Source: Flammeovirga sp. EKP202 (GTDB taxonomy: Bacteria; Bacteroidota; Bacteroidia; Cytophagales; Flammeovirgaceae). From it: DNA of 64,000 bases. The notes below the pieces were generated by a model that was not told where the DNA came from, searched no databases, and worked only from the letters and a program-made list of their open reading frames with translations. Positions 54,601 through 63,307 of this stretch are shown one piece after another. Position 1 is the stretch's first letter, and each line of letters begins with the position of its first letter. The translations under genes and the position numbers were made by a program. Where the stretch lies: positions 1 through 64,000 of the forward strand of contig NZ_JACVVP010000037.1 of the NCBI RefSeq assembly GCF_014534745.1. Reading direction: 5' to 3'.

Positions 54601-56391
54601 CTAATTAGGGGGGAGATATGAGATGTACGTATAATACACGCCATATTTATCACCTTTCTCCACAAAATCATTGACCAAAAGTGTCTTCCCTTTTTCTAGA
54701 TAAACAGTAAAGGCAACTTCTTCCTCTTGTGCATTGACCTCCTTTTCATGGATCTGATTCCCTATTTTTATGCGTACTAACTCTGGTTTTATGACATCAT
54801 AATTAAAGTGATGCTTAGGGTGTTGCTCCGGTTTGCCGTGTAAAGGTCCAGCCCATTCTTTGGGCCATCTTCTACAGCTGATTTTGTACATTCCCTCTTT
54901 CACTACTTCTAAAGCGTGAGTGTTATTTTTATTCTTTAACCCTTCTGCCACTTGCTCACATTTCCAAATTCCTTTGTCTTCACCGATGGCGTGTTGAATG
55001 GTCAAGGTCACTTCATTTTGAATTGCACTTCCAATGATGGTAGAAGGCATTTCAGAAAACGTTTTTTCCTTTTTTATTCTTTGATAAAAAGTCTGATTGT
55101 CTTCCAATAATTGTGTGATGACAGAAGGATGATCTTGTGCTAGGTTCTTTTTTTGAAGCGGATCTTTTTTGATGTCATACAGCTGTTTTCCATTGATCAA
55201 TCGCCAATCATTTTGCAAAACACATGTGCCTTGTACAGCGGTTGGAGGTCGCCAATCTTGTCTGTGATGAACAAAAACAGAGCGTTCTATTTTTGCATCT
55301 TCCTCTTTTAATACTGGAGATAAATCCACTCCATCTAATTTCATACTGTCCGCTAACGAGATATTGCATAAGTTGGCCAACGTAGGAAGTAAATCTACAT
55401 GAGCGGCCAACGTAGGAATGTCTTTTCCTCCTTTGATGCCTGCTCCAGCCCATTGCATAAAGAATGGTACTCTATGTCCACCTTCTAATTTGGCTCCCTT
55501 GATGCCTCTTAGATTATAATTATATCCTTTTTTACCATCAGGACTGTAGCCAAAGCGAGTTCCGTTGTCACTCATATAAATGATGATGGTATTTTCTTCC
55601 AGTTTTTGTTTTTTGAGGAATTTTTGAAAACGACCAAAATTTTCATCAATGTTGGCAATCATTCCGTAGAGGTTGGCATCTATGATTTCATTGTTTTCTT
55701 GATATTTTTGGTAAGGTTTAGCGTATTTTTCGGCTACAATTAATGGATCATGAGGAGCATTGAGTGGAAGGTAAATAAAGAAAGGTTCGTCCTGATTGTT
55801 CTCAATGAATTTCATGGTTTCATCAAACCAAACGTCAGTACAATATCCTTCAAATTGTTGGGGTTTGTTGTTGACATAATACACATCATCAAAATAGGTG
55901 TTTCCCCAATGATCAGAAAGTTCTCCAATTCCACCGGCATGATGTTGTACCACATGATCAAAACCTTTGTCTGTGGGTCTTACAGGATAATTGTCCCCCA
56001 AATGCCATTTTCCAAAAAGAGCCGTTTTGTATCCTGCATATTGGAAAACTTCTGCAATAGTTGTAGTCTTTTTTGAGAGGGCGTCTCTTCCCTTGTAGGT
56101 TGCCCAAGCACCATTGTGTACAGGATATTGCCCAGTCATAATTGCTGCACGAGTAGGGGTGCAAAGCGGACTCACATGAAAATCTGTAAATCGAACGGAA
56201 GAGGCATAAAATTTATCAATGTTTGGCGTTTTTAACCAAGGGTTTCCATGACACCCTAAATCTCCAATTCCTTGATCATCTGTAAGGATCAGTATAACAT
56301 TAGGCTGTTTTTTGGTTTGTCCAGATACGATAAGAGGAATTAAAATAATTCCCCCTATCGCTAAAATTAATGAATGAATTATAGGTATCAT
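54601..56391 (-). CDS. Sulfatase, S1 family (FGly type, C-T-P-T-R site)
   Basis: A 596-residue exported sulfatase (leader AIGGIILIPLIVSGQ). The site is LCTPTRAAIMTGQYP with Cys77 (C-x-P-x-R). The start block VILILTDDQGIGDLGCHGNP carries the metal-binding DD and is typical of arylsulfatases, as are ALFGKWHLGDNYP and TIIIYMSDNGTRFG. A C-terminal extension of about 150 residues goes beyond the usual sulfatase length. Its ATG follows the TAG of the GH3 gene directly (zero spacing), so the two are translationally coupled. Confidence 0.9.
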   Translation of the reverse strand: MIPIIHSLILAIGGIILIPLIVSGQTKKQPNVILILTDDQGIGDLGCHGNPWLKTPNIDKFYASSVRFTDFHVSPLCTPTRAAIMTGQYPVHNGAWATYKGRDALSKKTTTIAEVFQYAGYKTALFGKWHLGDNYPVRPTDKGFDHVVQHHAGGIGELSDHWGNTYFDDVYYVNNKPQQFEGYCTDVWFDETMKFIENNQDEPFFIYLPLNAPHDPLIVAEKYAKPYQKYQENNEIIDANLYGMIANIDENFGRFQKFLKKQKLEENTIIIYMSDNGTRFGYSPDGKKGYNYNLRGIKGAKLEGGHRVPFFMQWAGAGIKGGKDIPTLAAHVDLLPTLANLCNISLADSMKLDGVDLSPVLKEEDAKIERSVFVHHRQDWRPPTAVQGTCVLQNDWRLINGKQLYDIKKDPLQKKNLAQDHPSVITQLLEDNQTFYQRIKKEKTFSEMPSTIIGSAIQNEVTLTIQHAIGEDKGIWKCEQVAEGLKNKNNTHALEVVKEGMYKISCRRWPKEWAGPLHGKPEQHPKHHFNYDVIKPELVRIKIGNQIHEKEVNAQEEEVAFTVYLEKGKTLLVNDFVEKGDKYGVYYTYISYLPPN

Positions 56392-58761
56392 CTATTTATT
56401 AAGCTTTTGATCTTGAACAGTTGTAGATGAGAAAAACACCTTACGTCCCTCTCTTAATTCCAACGGAGCACCTTTGATTTGTACCGTAGCACTCAAACGA
56501 ATATCCGTAGAAGAGGCACCAATTTTAAAGGCATAATTTCCTCCTTCAACTACCCAATCATTATTTTTGTATTGTGCCAGCAGTTGTGGTGACACTTTAA
56601 ATGTAATCTCTTTTGTTTCTCCTTTTTTCAAGTTGACTTTATCAAAACCTTTCAATTGAATAGGCTTCATCGTAGAGTTTTTATCTAATGGAGAAATGTA
56701 TAATTGAACAACCTCCGTTCCATCTACTTTACCACTATTAGTAACCGAACACGAAACTTCAATCGATTCATCTGTCAATTTTGCTTCTTTTGGTAATTTG
56801 ATATTATCATATTGATAAGAAGTATAGCTCAAGCCGTAACCGAAAGGATATTGTGGCTGATCATCTTCCGCATAACCCAACTTGTAATCGATCTCCTTTT
56901 TCTCTTGTGTTCTAGGGTAACTCACACAAAGTTTCCCTGAAGGATTCGCATTGCCTAATAAAATATCCGCTACAGCATTTCCACCTTCCTCACCTGGGAA
57001 CCAAGCATTGACAATTGCCGCACAATCTTTCTCGATGTCCGCAATCACTTGTTGTCTACCACCGAATAGTACCAAAATAACAGGTTTTCCAGTCGCAATT
57101 AATTGTTTTACAAATTCCTCTTGTTGACCCGGTAGACCAATGCCTTTTCTCCATCTTCCTTCACCATTGAGGTAAATATTTTCACCCATAGCAGCAATGA
57201 TTACATCACTTTCTTTCGCAATTTTTAATGCTTTCTTTAAGTCGGGTTGAGGTAGGTCTGAAACAGAGATCATTTTTAATTTGCTTAAACGATCATCTCC
57301 AAAACCATCTTTATCAATTGTAGCTTCTAAAGCAGCACTCCAATCACAACCTCTTTCGTGTTGGATACTTACTTTTCTACCTACTTTACTTTCTAAACCT
57401 TCTTTAAGTGTCACTAACTTAGGATTGAGTTCATCAAACTTGGCACTCTTCCAGAAGGCACGCATCGCTTGGTATGTGTAATCCCCTAAAAGACAGTGTA
57501 CCGTTGAAGAGTTTGGACCCACTAATGCAATTTTTCTAGTAGATTTTTTAAGGGGTAAAACGCCGTCATTTTTTAGTAAAACAATAGATTCTACAGCTGA
57601 TTGATATGCTAAAGCTCTGTTTGAAACTGGATCAAAGTCCAAATCCCCATCCTTACCAATCATTGGGTTATCTTCCAACAAACCTAACCTTGCTTTCATG
57701 GTCAATGATCTTTTTACCGCTTGATTAATGTCGTTTTCAGTCACTAAACCTTTTTTCAAGGCATCCTTTAAATAAGGGAAAGTCATAGGAGAAGAAAGTT
57801 CAATATCTACACCAGCATTCAAAGCCATTGCACCAGCAGTCATCTGATCTGGCGCTCTCTTATATTTTTTGTAGATCATATTAATGGCACCATAGTCACT
57901 GACTACTAACCCATCAAAACCAATTTCTTTACGAAGAATTTGATCCAACATTGTAGGGCTCATGCTAATAGGAAGTGCTTTGTATGTACCATAAGAAGGC
58001 ATTACACTTTTTGCATTTCCCACTTTAATACAAGCTTCATGTGGCATTAAATACTCTTCATAAAGTTCTTTTACCGCATTATTTTTAGTACCATAACCAG
58101 CGAAGTGTTTTACAGTTGCCGCTACACCAGTTTTCAAATCATCACCTTGTAAACCTTGAACAAAAGCAACACCCATTCTCGATGTCAAATAACTGTCCTC
58201 ACCGTAGCTTTCTTGATGCCTGTTCCAGTGGGCAGTTCTACTAATATCAATCATCGGAGATAGTGCAAAAGAAGCCCCCACTTCTCTCATACTTTTGGAA
58301 ATAGCGGTAGTATTTTTCTGTACTAATTCGGGGTTCCAAGAACATCCCATTCCTATTTGTTGAGGGAAAGTAGTGGCTTGGTAGGTCGCGAAACCGGTGA
58401 TAGCTTCTTCATGAAAAATGGCGGGTATTTTTAAACGAGTTTCGTTCATCAAGTAATTTTGAACTTCCCTCACTAAATCTCTTAATTGCTCTGGGGGTAA
58501 CTCCTGCCCAGATGAAAATTGACAAAAATGACCTATTCCATGGGGTATATGTTCTCTACATTTTTCTAGAGAAACTTTTCCGTCTACCATAATATCACGT
58601 AAACGAGTACCTTCTATTTGAGCGATTTTTTCATCCAAAGTCATTTTAGACATTAAGCTTTCTACTTGTTGGTCTATTTCCTTTGTTGAAAATGAAGTTT
58701 GTCCCATTGCACCTTGCATTACAAAAAGTGCAATTATTAATAAGTAATATTTGTTCATCAT
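56392..58761 (-). CDS. GH3 family glycoside hydrolase
   Basis: A 789-residue exported enzyme (ATG at 58761, signal peptide YLLIIALFVMQGAMGQ). Domains: GH3 N-terminal barrel (about 25-390) with the nucleophile block GFDGLVVSDYGAI (Asp289), then the alpha/beta sandwich (LVGPNSSTVH, VIIAAMGENIYLNGEGRWRK) and a fibronectin-III-like end (VSCSVTNSGKVDGTEVVQLY). GH3 enzymes release terminal beta-linked sugars (glucose, xylose or others). It leads the minus-strand operon, so it probably trims oligosaccharides from the same glycan. The exact sugar cannot be read. Confidence 0.85.
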   Translation of the reverse strand: MMNKYYLLIIALFVMQGAMGQTSFSTKEIDQQVESLMSKMTLDEKIAQIEGTRLRDIMVDGKVSLEKCREHIPHGIGHFCQFSSGQELPPEQLRDLVREVQNYLMNETRLKIPAIFHEEAITGFATYQATTFPQQIGMGCSWNPELVQKNTTAISKSMREVGASFALSPMIDISRTAHWNRHQESYGEDSYLTSRMGVAFVQGLQGDDLKTGVAATVKHFAGYGTKNNAVKELYEEYLMPHEACIKVGNAKSVMPSYGTYKALPISMSPTMLDQILRKEIGFDGLVVSDYGAINMIYKKYKRAPDQMTAGAMALNAGVDIELSSPMTFPYLKDALKKGLVTENDINQAVKRSLTMKARLGLLEDNPMIGKDGDLDFDPVSNRALAYQSAVESIVLLKNDGVLPLKKSTRKIALVGPNSSTVHCLLGDYTYQAMRAFWKSAKFDELNPKLVTLKEGLESKVGRKVSIQHERGCDWSAALEATIDKDGFGDDRLSKLKMISVSDLPQPDLKKALKIAKESDVIIAAMGENIYLNGEGRWRKGIGLPGQQEEFVKQLIATGKPVILVLFGGRQQVIADIEKDCAAIVNAWFPGEEGGNAVADILLGNANPSGKLCVSYPRTQEKKEIDYKLGYAEDDQPQYPFGYGLSYTSYQYDNIKLPKEAKLTDESIEVSCSVTNSGKVDGTEVVQLYISPLDKNSTMKPIQLKGFDKVNLKKGETKEITFKVSPQLLAQYKNNDWVVEGGNYAFKIGASSTDIRLSATVQIKGAPLELREGRKVFFSSTTVQDQKLNK

Positions 58762-58776
58762 TTCTTTTCTTTTACC

Positions 58777-58784
58777 CAAATGTA
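58777..58784 (-). promoter_or_regulatory. -7 element TACATTTG upstream of the GH3 operon
   Basis: A perfect TAnnTTTG on the minus strand, about 16 bases before the ATG at 58761. There is no -33 match, so it may depend on an activator. Confidence 0.35.
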
Positions 58785-58882
58785 TTCTAATGTGGTGGTT
58801 TCAGTAGAAATAAATTGAGCAGAAAAAGAGGGAGAAAATTTTATTGAGATCAGAATAGTTAGTTTTACCATTGTAGAAGGCA

Positions 58883-58922
58883 ATATCATCAACCCATAGT
58901 TACACTTCTGAGTTGATGATAT
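58883..58922 (-). terminator. Hairpin downstream of the PSCyt gene, weak terminator candidate
   Basis: Perfect 11-bp arms ATATCATCAAC and GTTGATGATAT with an 18-base loop. There is no T-run after it on the minus strand, so it may be a structured element instead. Confidence 0.3.
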
Positions 58923-58929
58923 GCGTTAA

Positions 58930-59047
58930 ATCTTTCCATTGATGAAAAACGAAGCAAAAAATCTTAGCGTTGAAGAGAGGCACTATTAAACTAATTGGAT
59001 AGAAAGACTACTTAAACTAATGTTAAGTGAAAGCGTCATTTGTGAAC
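58930..59047. repeat. Decayed copy R13 of the modular repeat
   Basis: Contains the reversed M3 stem variant (CCATTGATGAAAAACGAAGC, as in R7) and a decayed M4 hairpin at 59017-59042 (stem CTAATG/CATTTG around TTAAGT...GCGT). Together with the hairpin at 58883 it fills the gap between the GH3 and PSCyt genes. Confidence 0.65.
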
Positions 59048-59080
59048 TGCAGCTTTTTAGAAACATGGTCTTCATTGTGA

Positions 59081-60382
59081 TTAATGTACTTCAGCCAACT
59101 GCTTTCCTATATTCGTATTCCAAGAGTAGATCTTTTTTATGGAAGGTATTCCCTTTAAAATTTCAAGCCCCTCATCACTAATGTTAGTGGAATGAAGATT
59201 GATGACTTCTAAGTTTTGAAGCTCTTTTAAGGCCATTAAATCATTATCGTGAATTGATGTTTTACTTAAATTGAGTTTGACAAGATGAGTGTATTGCCCA
59301 ATTTTCTTCAAATCCTCTCCATTGACGTCTTGTTCTTTTAAGTCCAGCCAAAGAATATTGTTTTTGATGGGTTCTAATGTTTGAATGCCTTTATTAATAT
59401 CGATTTTCTTGGAAATAGAAACATCCAAAGCATTACTTCCCACTATCAATTCCCTGATCTCAAAATGATTCTCTTTTAATTGAGTGATGATAGCCGGATC
59501 AATATTTTCAAAAGCATAACTACTTTTACTCGCCTTGAAACCTAATCGTTGAAGTACAATTTCTTCTAATTTTTCATCAGGTGACAAAGCCACAAGGGTA
59601 GTATCAAAACTTCCCATTCCTTGATCAATCCAAAATGTAATCAATGCAATGTCTTGATCCGAAAGAGGCTTTTTCCCTTCCGGTGGCATAATATCTTCAT
59701 GATGATGTGGTAAGGAAATTCGCTCTACAAAACTACTTTTGGCAGAATTGCCTGCAACCACAAAAGCACCATTTTTACCTCCTTTCAAAATAGAAGCTTT
59801 ACTTGTCAATGATAAGTTTCCTTTCTTTTTTTCTTCATTATGACAACTGATACATTTGGTTTCAAGAATAGGGTAGACCAAATCACCAAATACTTGAGCT
59901 TCTTCTACAGAAGTGATTTCAGGCCTTTCAAATTCGTTGGGATGTTCGTTGAATTTGATGGGTGCGTATTGTGTCAAATAAGTCGAGCCATGCGTGAGAT
60001 TTCCCCCCATATGACCTGTTGCACTGAGTAATATAAAAAGTAAACCCAATGAAGGTTTATAAAACTGATTGTCTTTTTCTTTTAAAAAATAAGCTCCAAA
60101 AACCACCAATGTTGTGATTATTCCCAACCACTGATGTAGCTGAATACTTTCAAAATCGTAGTCACTTTCACCACTTCCAAGGAAATAACCTAAGACACAT
60201 GTAATGATACCACTCACGCCCCCCGAAAGTAAAATCAGTTTGACTACCTTTTTGGTGTGTTCTATTAGTTTATAATGCTCGGCGATTTCAATGATATAAA
60301 CCATAAAGATAAAACCGATGGGAAGGTGTACCAATAGCGGGTGAAATCGACCTATAAAGAGAGAAAAATTTGAAAAATCCAT
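59081..60382 (-). CDS. PSCyt-type cytochrome c / LRR membrane protein
   Basis: A 433-residue protein (start 60382). Helices in residues 10-135 form a DUF2231-like membrane domain. Next comes a cytochrome-c-like segment with CISCH (Cys177, Cys180, His181) and the PSCyt pattern MPPEGKKPLSDQDIALITFW, and the C-terminus is leucine-rich repeats (LVKLNLSKTSIHDNDLMALK, LEVINLHSTNISDEGLEILK). PSCyt/LRR fusions are best known in Planctomycetes beside DUF1549/1553/1501 genes, as here. The heme probably transfers electrons for an uncharacterised oxidation. It lies 316 bases after the propeller gene; repeat modules fill part of that gap. Confidence 0.75.
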   Translation of the reverse strand: MDFSNFSLFIGRFHPLLVHLPIGFIFMVYIIEIAEHYKLIEHTKKVVKLILLSGGVSGIITCVLGYFLGSGESDYDFESIQLHQWLGIITTLVVFGAYFLKEKDNQFYKPSLGLLFILLSATGHMGGNLTHGSTYLTQYAPIKFNEHPNEFERPEITSVEEAQVFGDLVYPILETKCISCHNEEKKKGNLSLTSKASILKGGKNGAFVVAGNSAKSSFVERISLPHHHEDIMPPEGKKPLSDQDIALITFWIDQGMGSFDTTLVALSPDEKLEEIVLQRLGFKASKSSYAFENIDPAIITQLKENHFEIRELIVGSNALDVSISKKIDINKGIQTLEPIKNNILWLDLKEQDVNGEDLKKIGQYTHLVKLNLSKTSIHDNDLMALKELQNLEVINLHSTNISDEGLEILKGIPSIKKIYSWNTNIGKQLAEVH

Positions 60383-60478
60383 TTTGTTGAATTTATAATT
60401 TACAATGAGAATCAAGAGGTATTCATTTGTGATAAAACTGAATATTGTTTTCTATAACCATACATGTTTTTCAACTAG

Positions 60479-60627
60479 AAGTCGGAGACTTCTTATGATC
60501 TTTCAAGCACAAATGACGCAGTCGCTTAACATTTGCGCTAGGAAGTGGAAATCAGTACCACTGGCGCGGATGTTAAGCGATAGCGTCATCCGTGCCTACA
60601 GATCACTAGAAATCTCCTGATTTCTAA
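60479..60627. repeat. Two opposed M4 modules (R14)
   Basis: An M4 hairpin in reverse (60510-60535, stem CAAATG/CATTTG) and one forward (60567-60592, stem CGGATG/CATCCG), followed by AGAAATCTCCTGATTTCT. There are no terminal inverted repeats. It lies between the PSCyt gene and the propeller gene. Confidence 0.8.
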
Positions 60628-60698
60628 AAAAATACATGTTGGTTAGAATAGGGTAGTTCCAGTGAAACCTTGATTCGCATTAAATCATTCCTATTAAT

Positions 60699-61811
60699 TT
60701 ATACACGCTCCAATTTCAAAGGCGCTGTATGTCCTGCATTCCACTGACATATGTACAGGTTTTTATCCTCATCCACACACACATCATGACCGTGAAGAAT
60801 GGGTTGAGTAAGAAGCTGATAAGAAGCTTGAAGCTCACCTTTTTTATAAGTTGGAGCCGTACCGCCTGGGTTGGAAACCACTTTATCATCTTCCAGAATA
60901 GTCACAAAACCAGTGTGTTTTTTCCAGTTATGACCGCTTCCATCTTCAGGTCTAGACCAACAAACGCCAGCGTATAAGTTGTTTTCATCAAACACCGCAC
61001 GGCAAATGAACATGTTGGTGAGATGAAGCTTTTTGACGAATTTCCCATCCAATGTAAACCACTTGTACATATTTTCACTTCTTGATGAACAGCATAATAG
61101 TGGCTGATTAGGATCACGTAAATCTAGTGTTACCCCATGAGCATTCATCAGATTATAGTTCTTATCCTTGTTTTTATGTCCGCCCCATTTTCTGATAAAT
61201 TGCCCTTTGGCATCATAATGTAAAATGTAGTCTTTACCGTAGCCATCTGCCACATAAATATCACCATTGGGAGCGATGGCCACTTCGGTGGGACAGAATA
61301 AATCTCCTGGCTCATAAGCACCCACTGTTTGAGGGTGACCGATATCAAAAACGACTCTACCATCTAAGGTTGTTTTAGAGACTCGACCATTGTGGTGCAC
61401 CCACTTTCCGCTTTTATCCAAGAACCAACCCGAATCTGTCAAGTAAAGGAAATCTTCTTCCCCTTCCTTGCTCAAAGTCAGACCATGACCACCCGGATAG
61501 GCCGTGCCCCAGTAATCTAATAGCTTACCTGATTTATCAAAAATCATGATGTTGTTGTCGGTATTATCACCAATCATGATCAACCTTCCTTTACTGTCCA
61601 TCACCATTTCATGGCAGTTGAGTATAGGGTTGCGGACACTGCTGATTTGTGCCCAATCTTTGTTGAGTTTATATTGATAATCACCATGCCCTAAAATGAT
61701 TTCTGGGGCTGGTTTTTTCTTTAAAATATTGAAACTATAAAGTGGAGAAGCCATAGCACCACCAAGAGCGGCAATGCTTGTGTTTTTTATAAATTGTCTT
61801 CTTGAGTTCAT
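60699..61811 (-). CDS. Exported NHL-type beta-propeller protein
   Basis: A 370-residue protein with a Tat-like leader (NSRRQFIKNTS) and NHL-type blades: NCHEMVMDSKGRLIMIGDN, CPTEVAIAPNGDIYVADGYG, HGHDVCVDEDKNLYICQWNA. Similar six-bladed propellers are found in peptidyl-glycine monooxygenase-like and periplasmic proteins, mostly without known function. It is in the operon with the DUF1501 gene (gap 6 bases) and upstream of the PSCyt gene, suggesting that it serves the same unknown pathway. Confidence 0.75.
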   Translation of the reverse strand: MNSRRQFIKNTSIAALGGAMASPLYSFNILKKKPAPEIILGHGDYQYKLNKDWAQISSVRNPILNCHEMVMDSKGRLIMIGDNTDNNIMIFDKSGKLLDYWGTAYPGGHGLTLSKEGEEDFLYLTDSGWFLDKSGKWVHHNGRVSKTTLDGRVVFDIGHPQTVGAYEPGDLFCPTEVAIAPNGDIYVADGYGKDYILHYDAKGQFIRKWGGHKNKDKNYNLMNAHGVTLDLRDPNQPLLCCSSRSENMYKWFTLDGKFVKKLHLTNMFICRAVFDENNLYAGVCWSRPEDGSGHNWKKHTGFVTILEDDKVVSNPGGTAPTYKKGELQASYQLLTQPILHGHDVCVDEDKNLYICQWNAGHTAPLKLERV

Positions 61812-61817
61812 GGTAAA

Positions 61818-63299
61818 TTAAGATAAAATATCGTTGACAACATTTCCATGAACATCCGTCAATCTAAATCTTCGTCCTTGGAATTTATAAGTAAGTTTTT
61901 CATGGTCAATGCCCATAATGTGCATAAGTGTAGCATGGAAATCATGTACGTGAACAGGATCTTTTACAATATTGTAGCTGAAATCATCCGTCTCTCCGTA
62001 ACTCATTCCTGCTTTTACTCCTGCGCCAGCCATCCACATACTAAAGCATTTCGGATGATGGTCTCTACCGTAACTTTGAGGCGTTAATTTTCCTTGAGAA
62101 TATACCGTTCTACCAAATTCACCACCCCAAATCACGAGCGTGTCTTCCAGTAAACCTCTTTGTTTCAGGTCTTTCAAGAAAGCCGCAGTCGGTTGATCTG
62201 TCGCTTCACATTGCTTTTTCATTCCCCAAGGAAGTCCGGCGTGATGATCCCAGCCTCTGTGATACAGTTGGATAAACTTCACATCTTTCTCTAAAAGTCT
62301 TCTGGCCATCAAGCAGTTGGCGGCGTAGGTGCCCGGTGTTCTACTGTCTTTGCCGTACATCTCAAAAACCTCGTCGGGTTCGTCTGACATATCAGTTACT
62401 TCTGGAACCGAAGTTTGCATACGGAAGGCCATTTCATATTGTGAAATTCGGGCGTCCACTTCAGGGTCACCATAAGCGGAGTTTTGCACTTCATTTAGTT
62501 CCTTCAAATAAGAAAGCATGTCCTTTCGGTCCTCATGATGATAATTTTCAGGATTATTGAGGAACAAAACAGGGTCTTTTCCACTTCTAAATTGCACTCC
62601 TTGATGTTGAGTTGGGAGGAATCCATTCCCCCATAACCTAGAGTAAAGGGGCTGGCCACCATTTCCGGAAGTCAAAACAATAAAATTAGGGAAGTTCTTA
62701 TTATCAGAACCCAATCCATAACTCATCCATGATCCAATCGAAGGACGACCTGGCAATTGGTGTCCAGTTTGGAAGAAGGTAATGGCAGGGTCGTGGTTGA
62801 TTTGTTCGGTGTACATGGATTTGATGATACAAAGGTCATCCACCATTTTAGCCGTATGCGGAAGCAATTCACTCACCCAAGTTCTGCTCTCACCATGTTG
62901 CTTGAATTTGAACTTGGAAGGAGCGATGGGAAGTGAAGATTGTTGTGCACTCATGGCGGTCAAACGTTGCCCTTGACGAACGGAAGAAGGAAGTTCTTTC
63001 CCAAACATATCCGTTAGTTTTGGCTTATAATCAAACGTCTCAAATTGTGAGGGACCACCACTTTGGAACAGATAAACAACACGTTTTGCCTTTGGTAAAA
63101 AATGAGGCAAACTTTGCATTATTTCTTCCTGAGCCGTTTTCTTAGTTCCTCCAAAAACCTTTTCCAATCCCATCAATGAACCCAATGCAAATGCACCGAT
63201 CCCCATGGAAGTGGTGGTGAGAAAGTGCCTTCTATCCATTTTTTTTTCAACAGATTGAAGGTCTTTATTATTCGATCTGAATTTCTTTTTATTACACAT
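61818..63299 (-). CDS. DUF1501 protein with Tat leader
   Basis: A 493-residue protein with a twin-arginine leader (MDRRHFLTTTSMGIGAFALG, residue 21 on). DUF1501 blocks: VYLFQSGGPSQFETFDYKP, INHDPAITFFQTGHQLPGRP, QLYHRGWDHHAGLPWG, VIWGGEFGRTVYSQG and GRDHHPKCFSMWMAGAGVKA. The fold is related to alkaline phosphatase/sulfatases, but the family function is not settled. Two starts are possible: 63299 (preferred here for its 8-base spacing after DUF1553) and 63239, directly before the Tat motif. It is usually found with DUF1549/1553 and PSCyt genes. Confidence 0.85.
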   Translation of the reverse strand: MCNKKKFRSNNKDLQSVEKKMDRRHFLTTTSMGIGAFALGSLMGLEKVFGGTKKTAQEEIMQSLPHFLPKAKRVVYLFQSGGPSQFETFDYKPKLTDMFGKELPSSVRQGQRLTAMSAQQSSLPIAPSKFKFKQHGESRTWVSELLPHTAKMVDDLCIIKSMYTEQINHDPAITFFQTGHQLPGRPSIGSWMSYGLGSDNKNFPNFIVLTSGNGGQPLYSRLWGNGFLPTQHQGVQFRSGKDPVLFLNNPENYHHEDRKDMLSYLKELNEVQNSAYGDPEVDARISQYEMAFRMQTSVPEVTDMSDEPDEVFEMYGKDSRTPGTYAANCLMARRLLEKDVKFIQLYHRGWDHHAGLPWGMKKQCEATDQPTAAFLKDLKQRGLLEDTLVIWGGEFGRTVYSQGKLTPQSYGRDHHPKCFSMWMAGAGVKAGMSYGETDDFSYNIVKDPVHVHDFHATLMHIMGIDHEKLTYKFQGRRFRLTDVHGNVVNDILS

Positions 63300-63307
63300 A
63301 ATGTTGT

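Noticed and set aside
60405-60620. A 71-codon plus-strand frame
   Set aside because: It runs over the R14 repeat modules and the 5' end of the PSCyt gene's leader; no product features.
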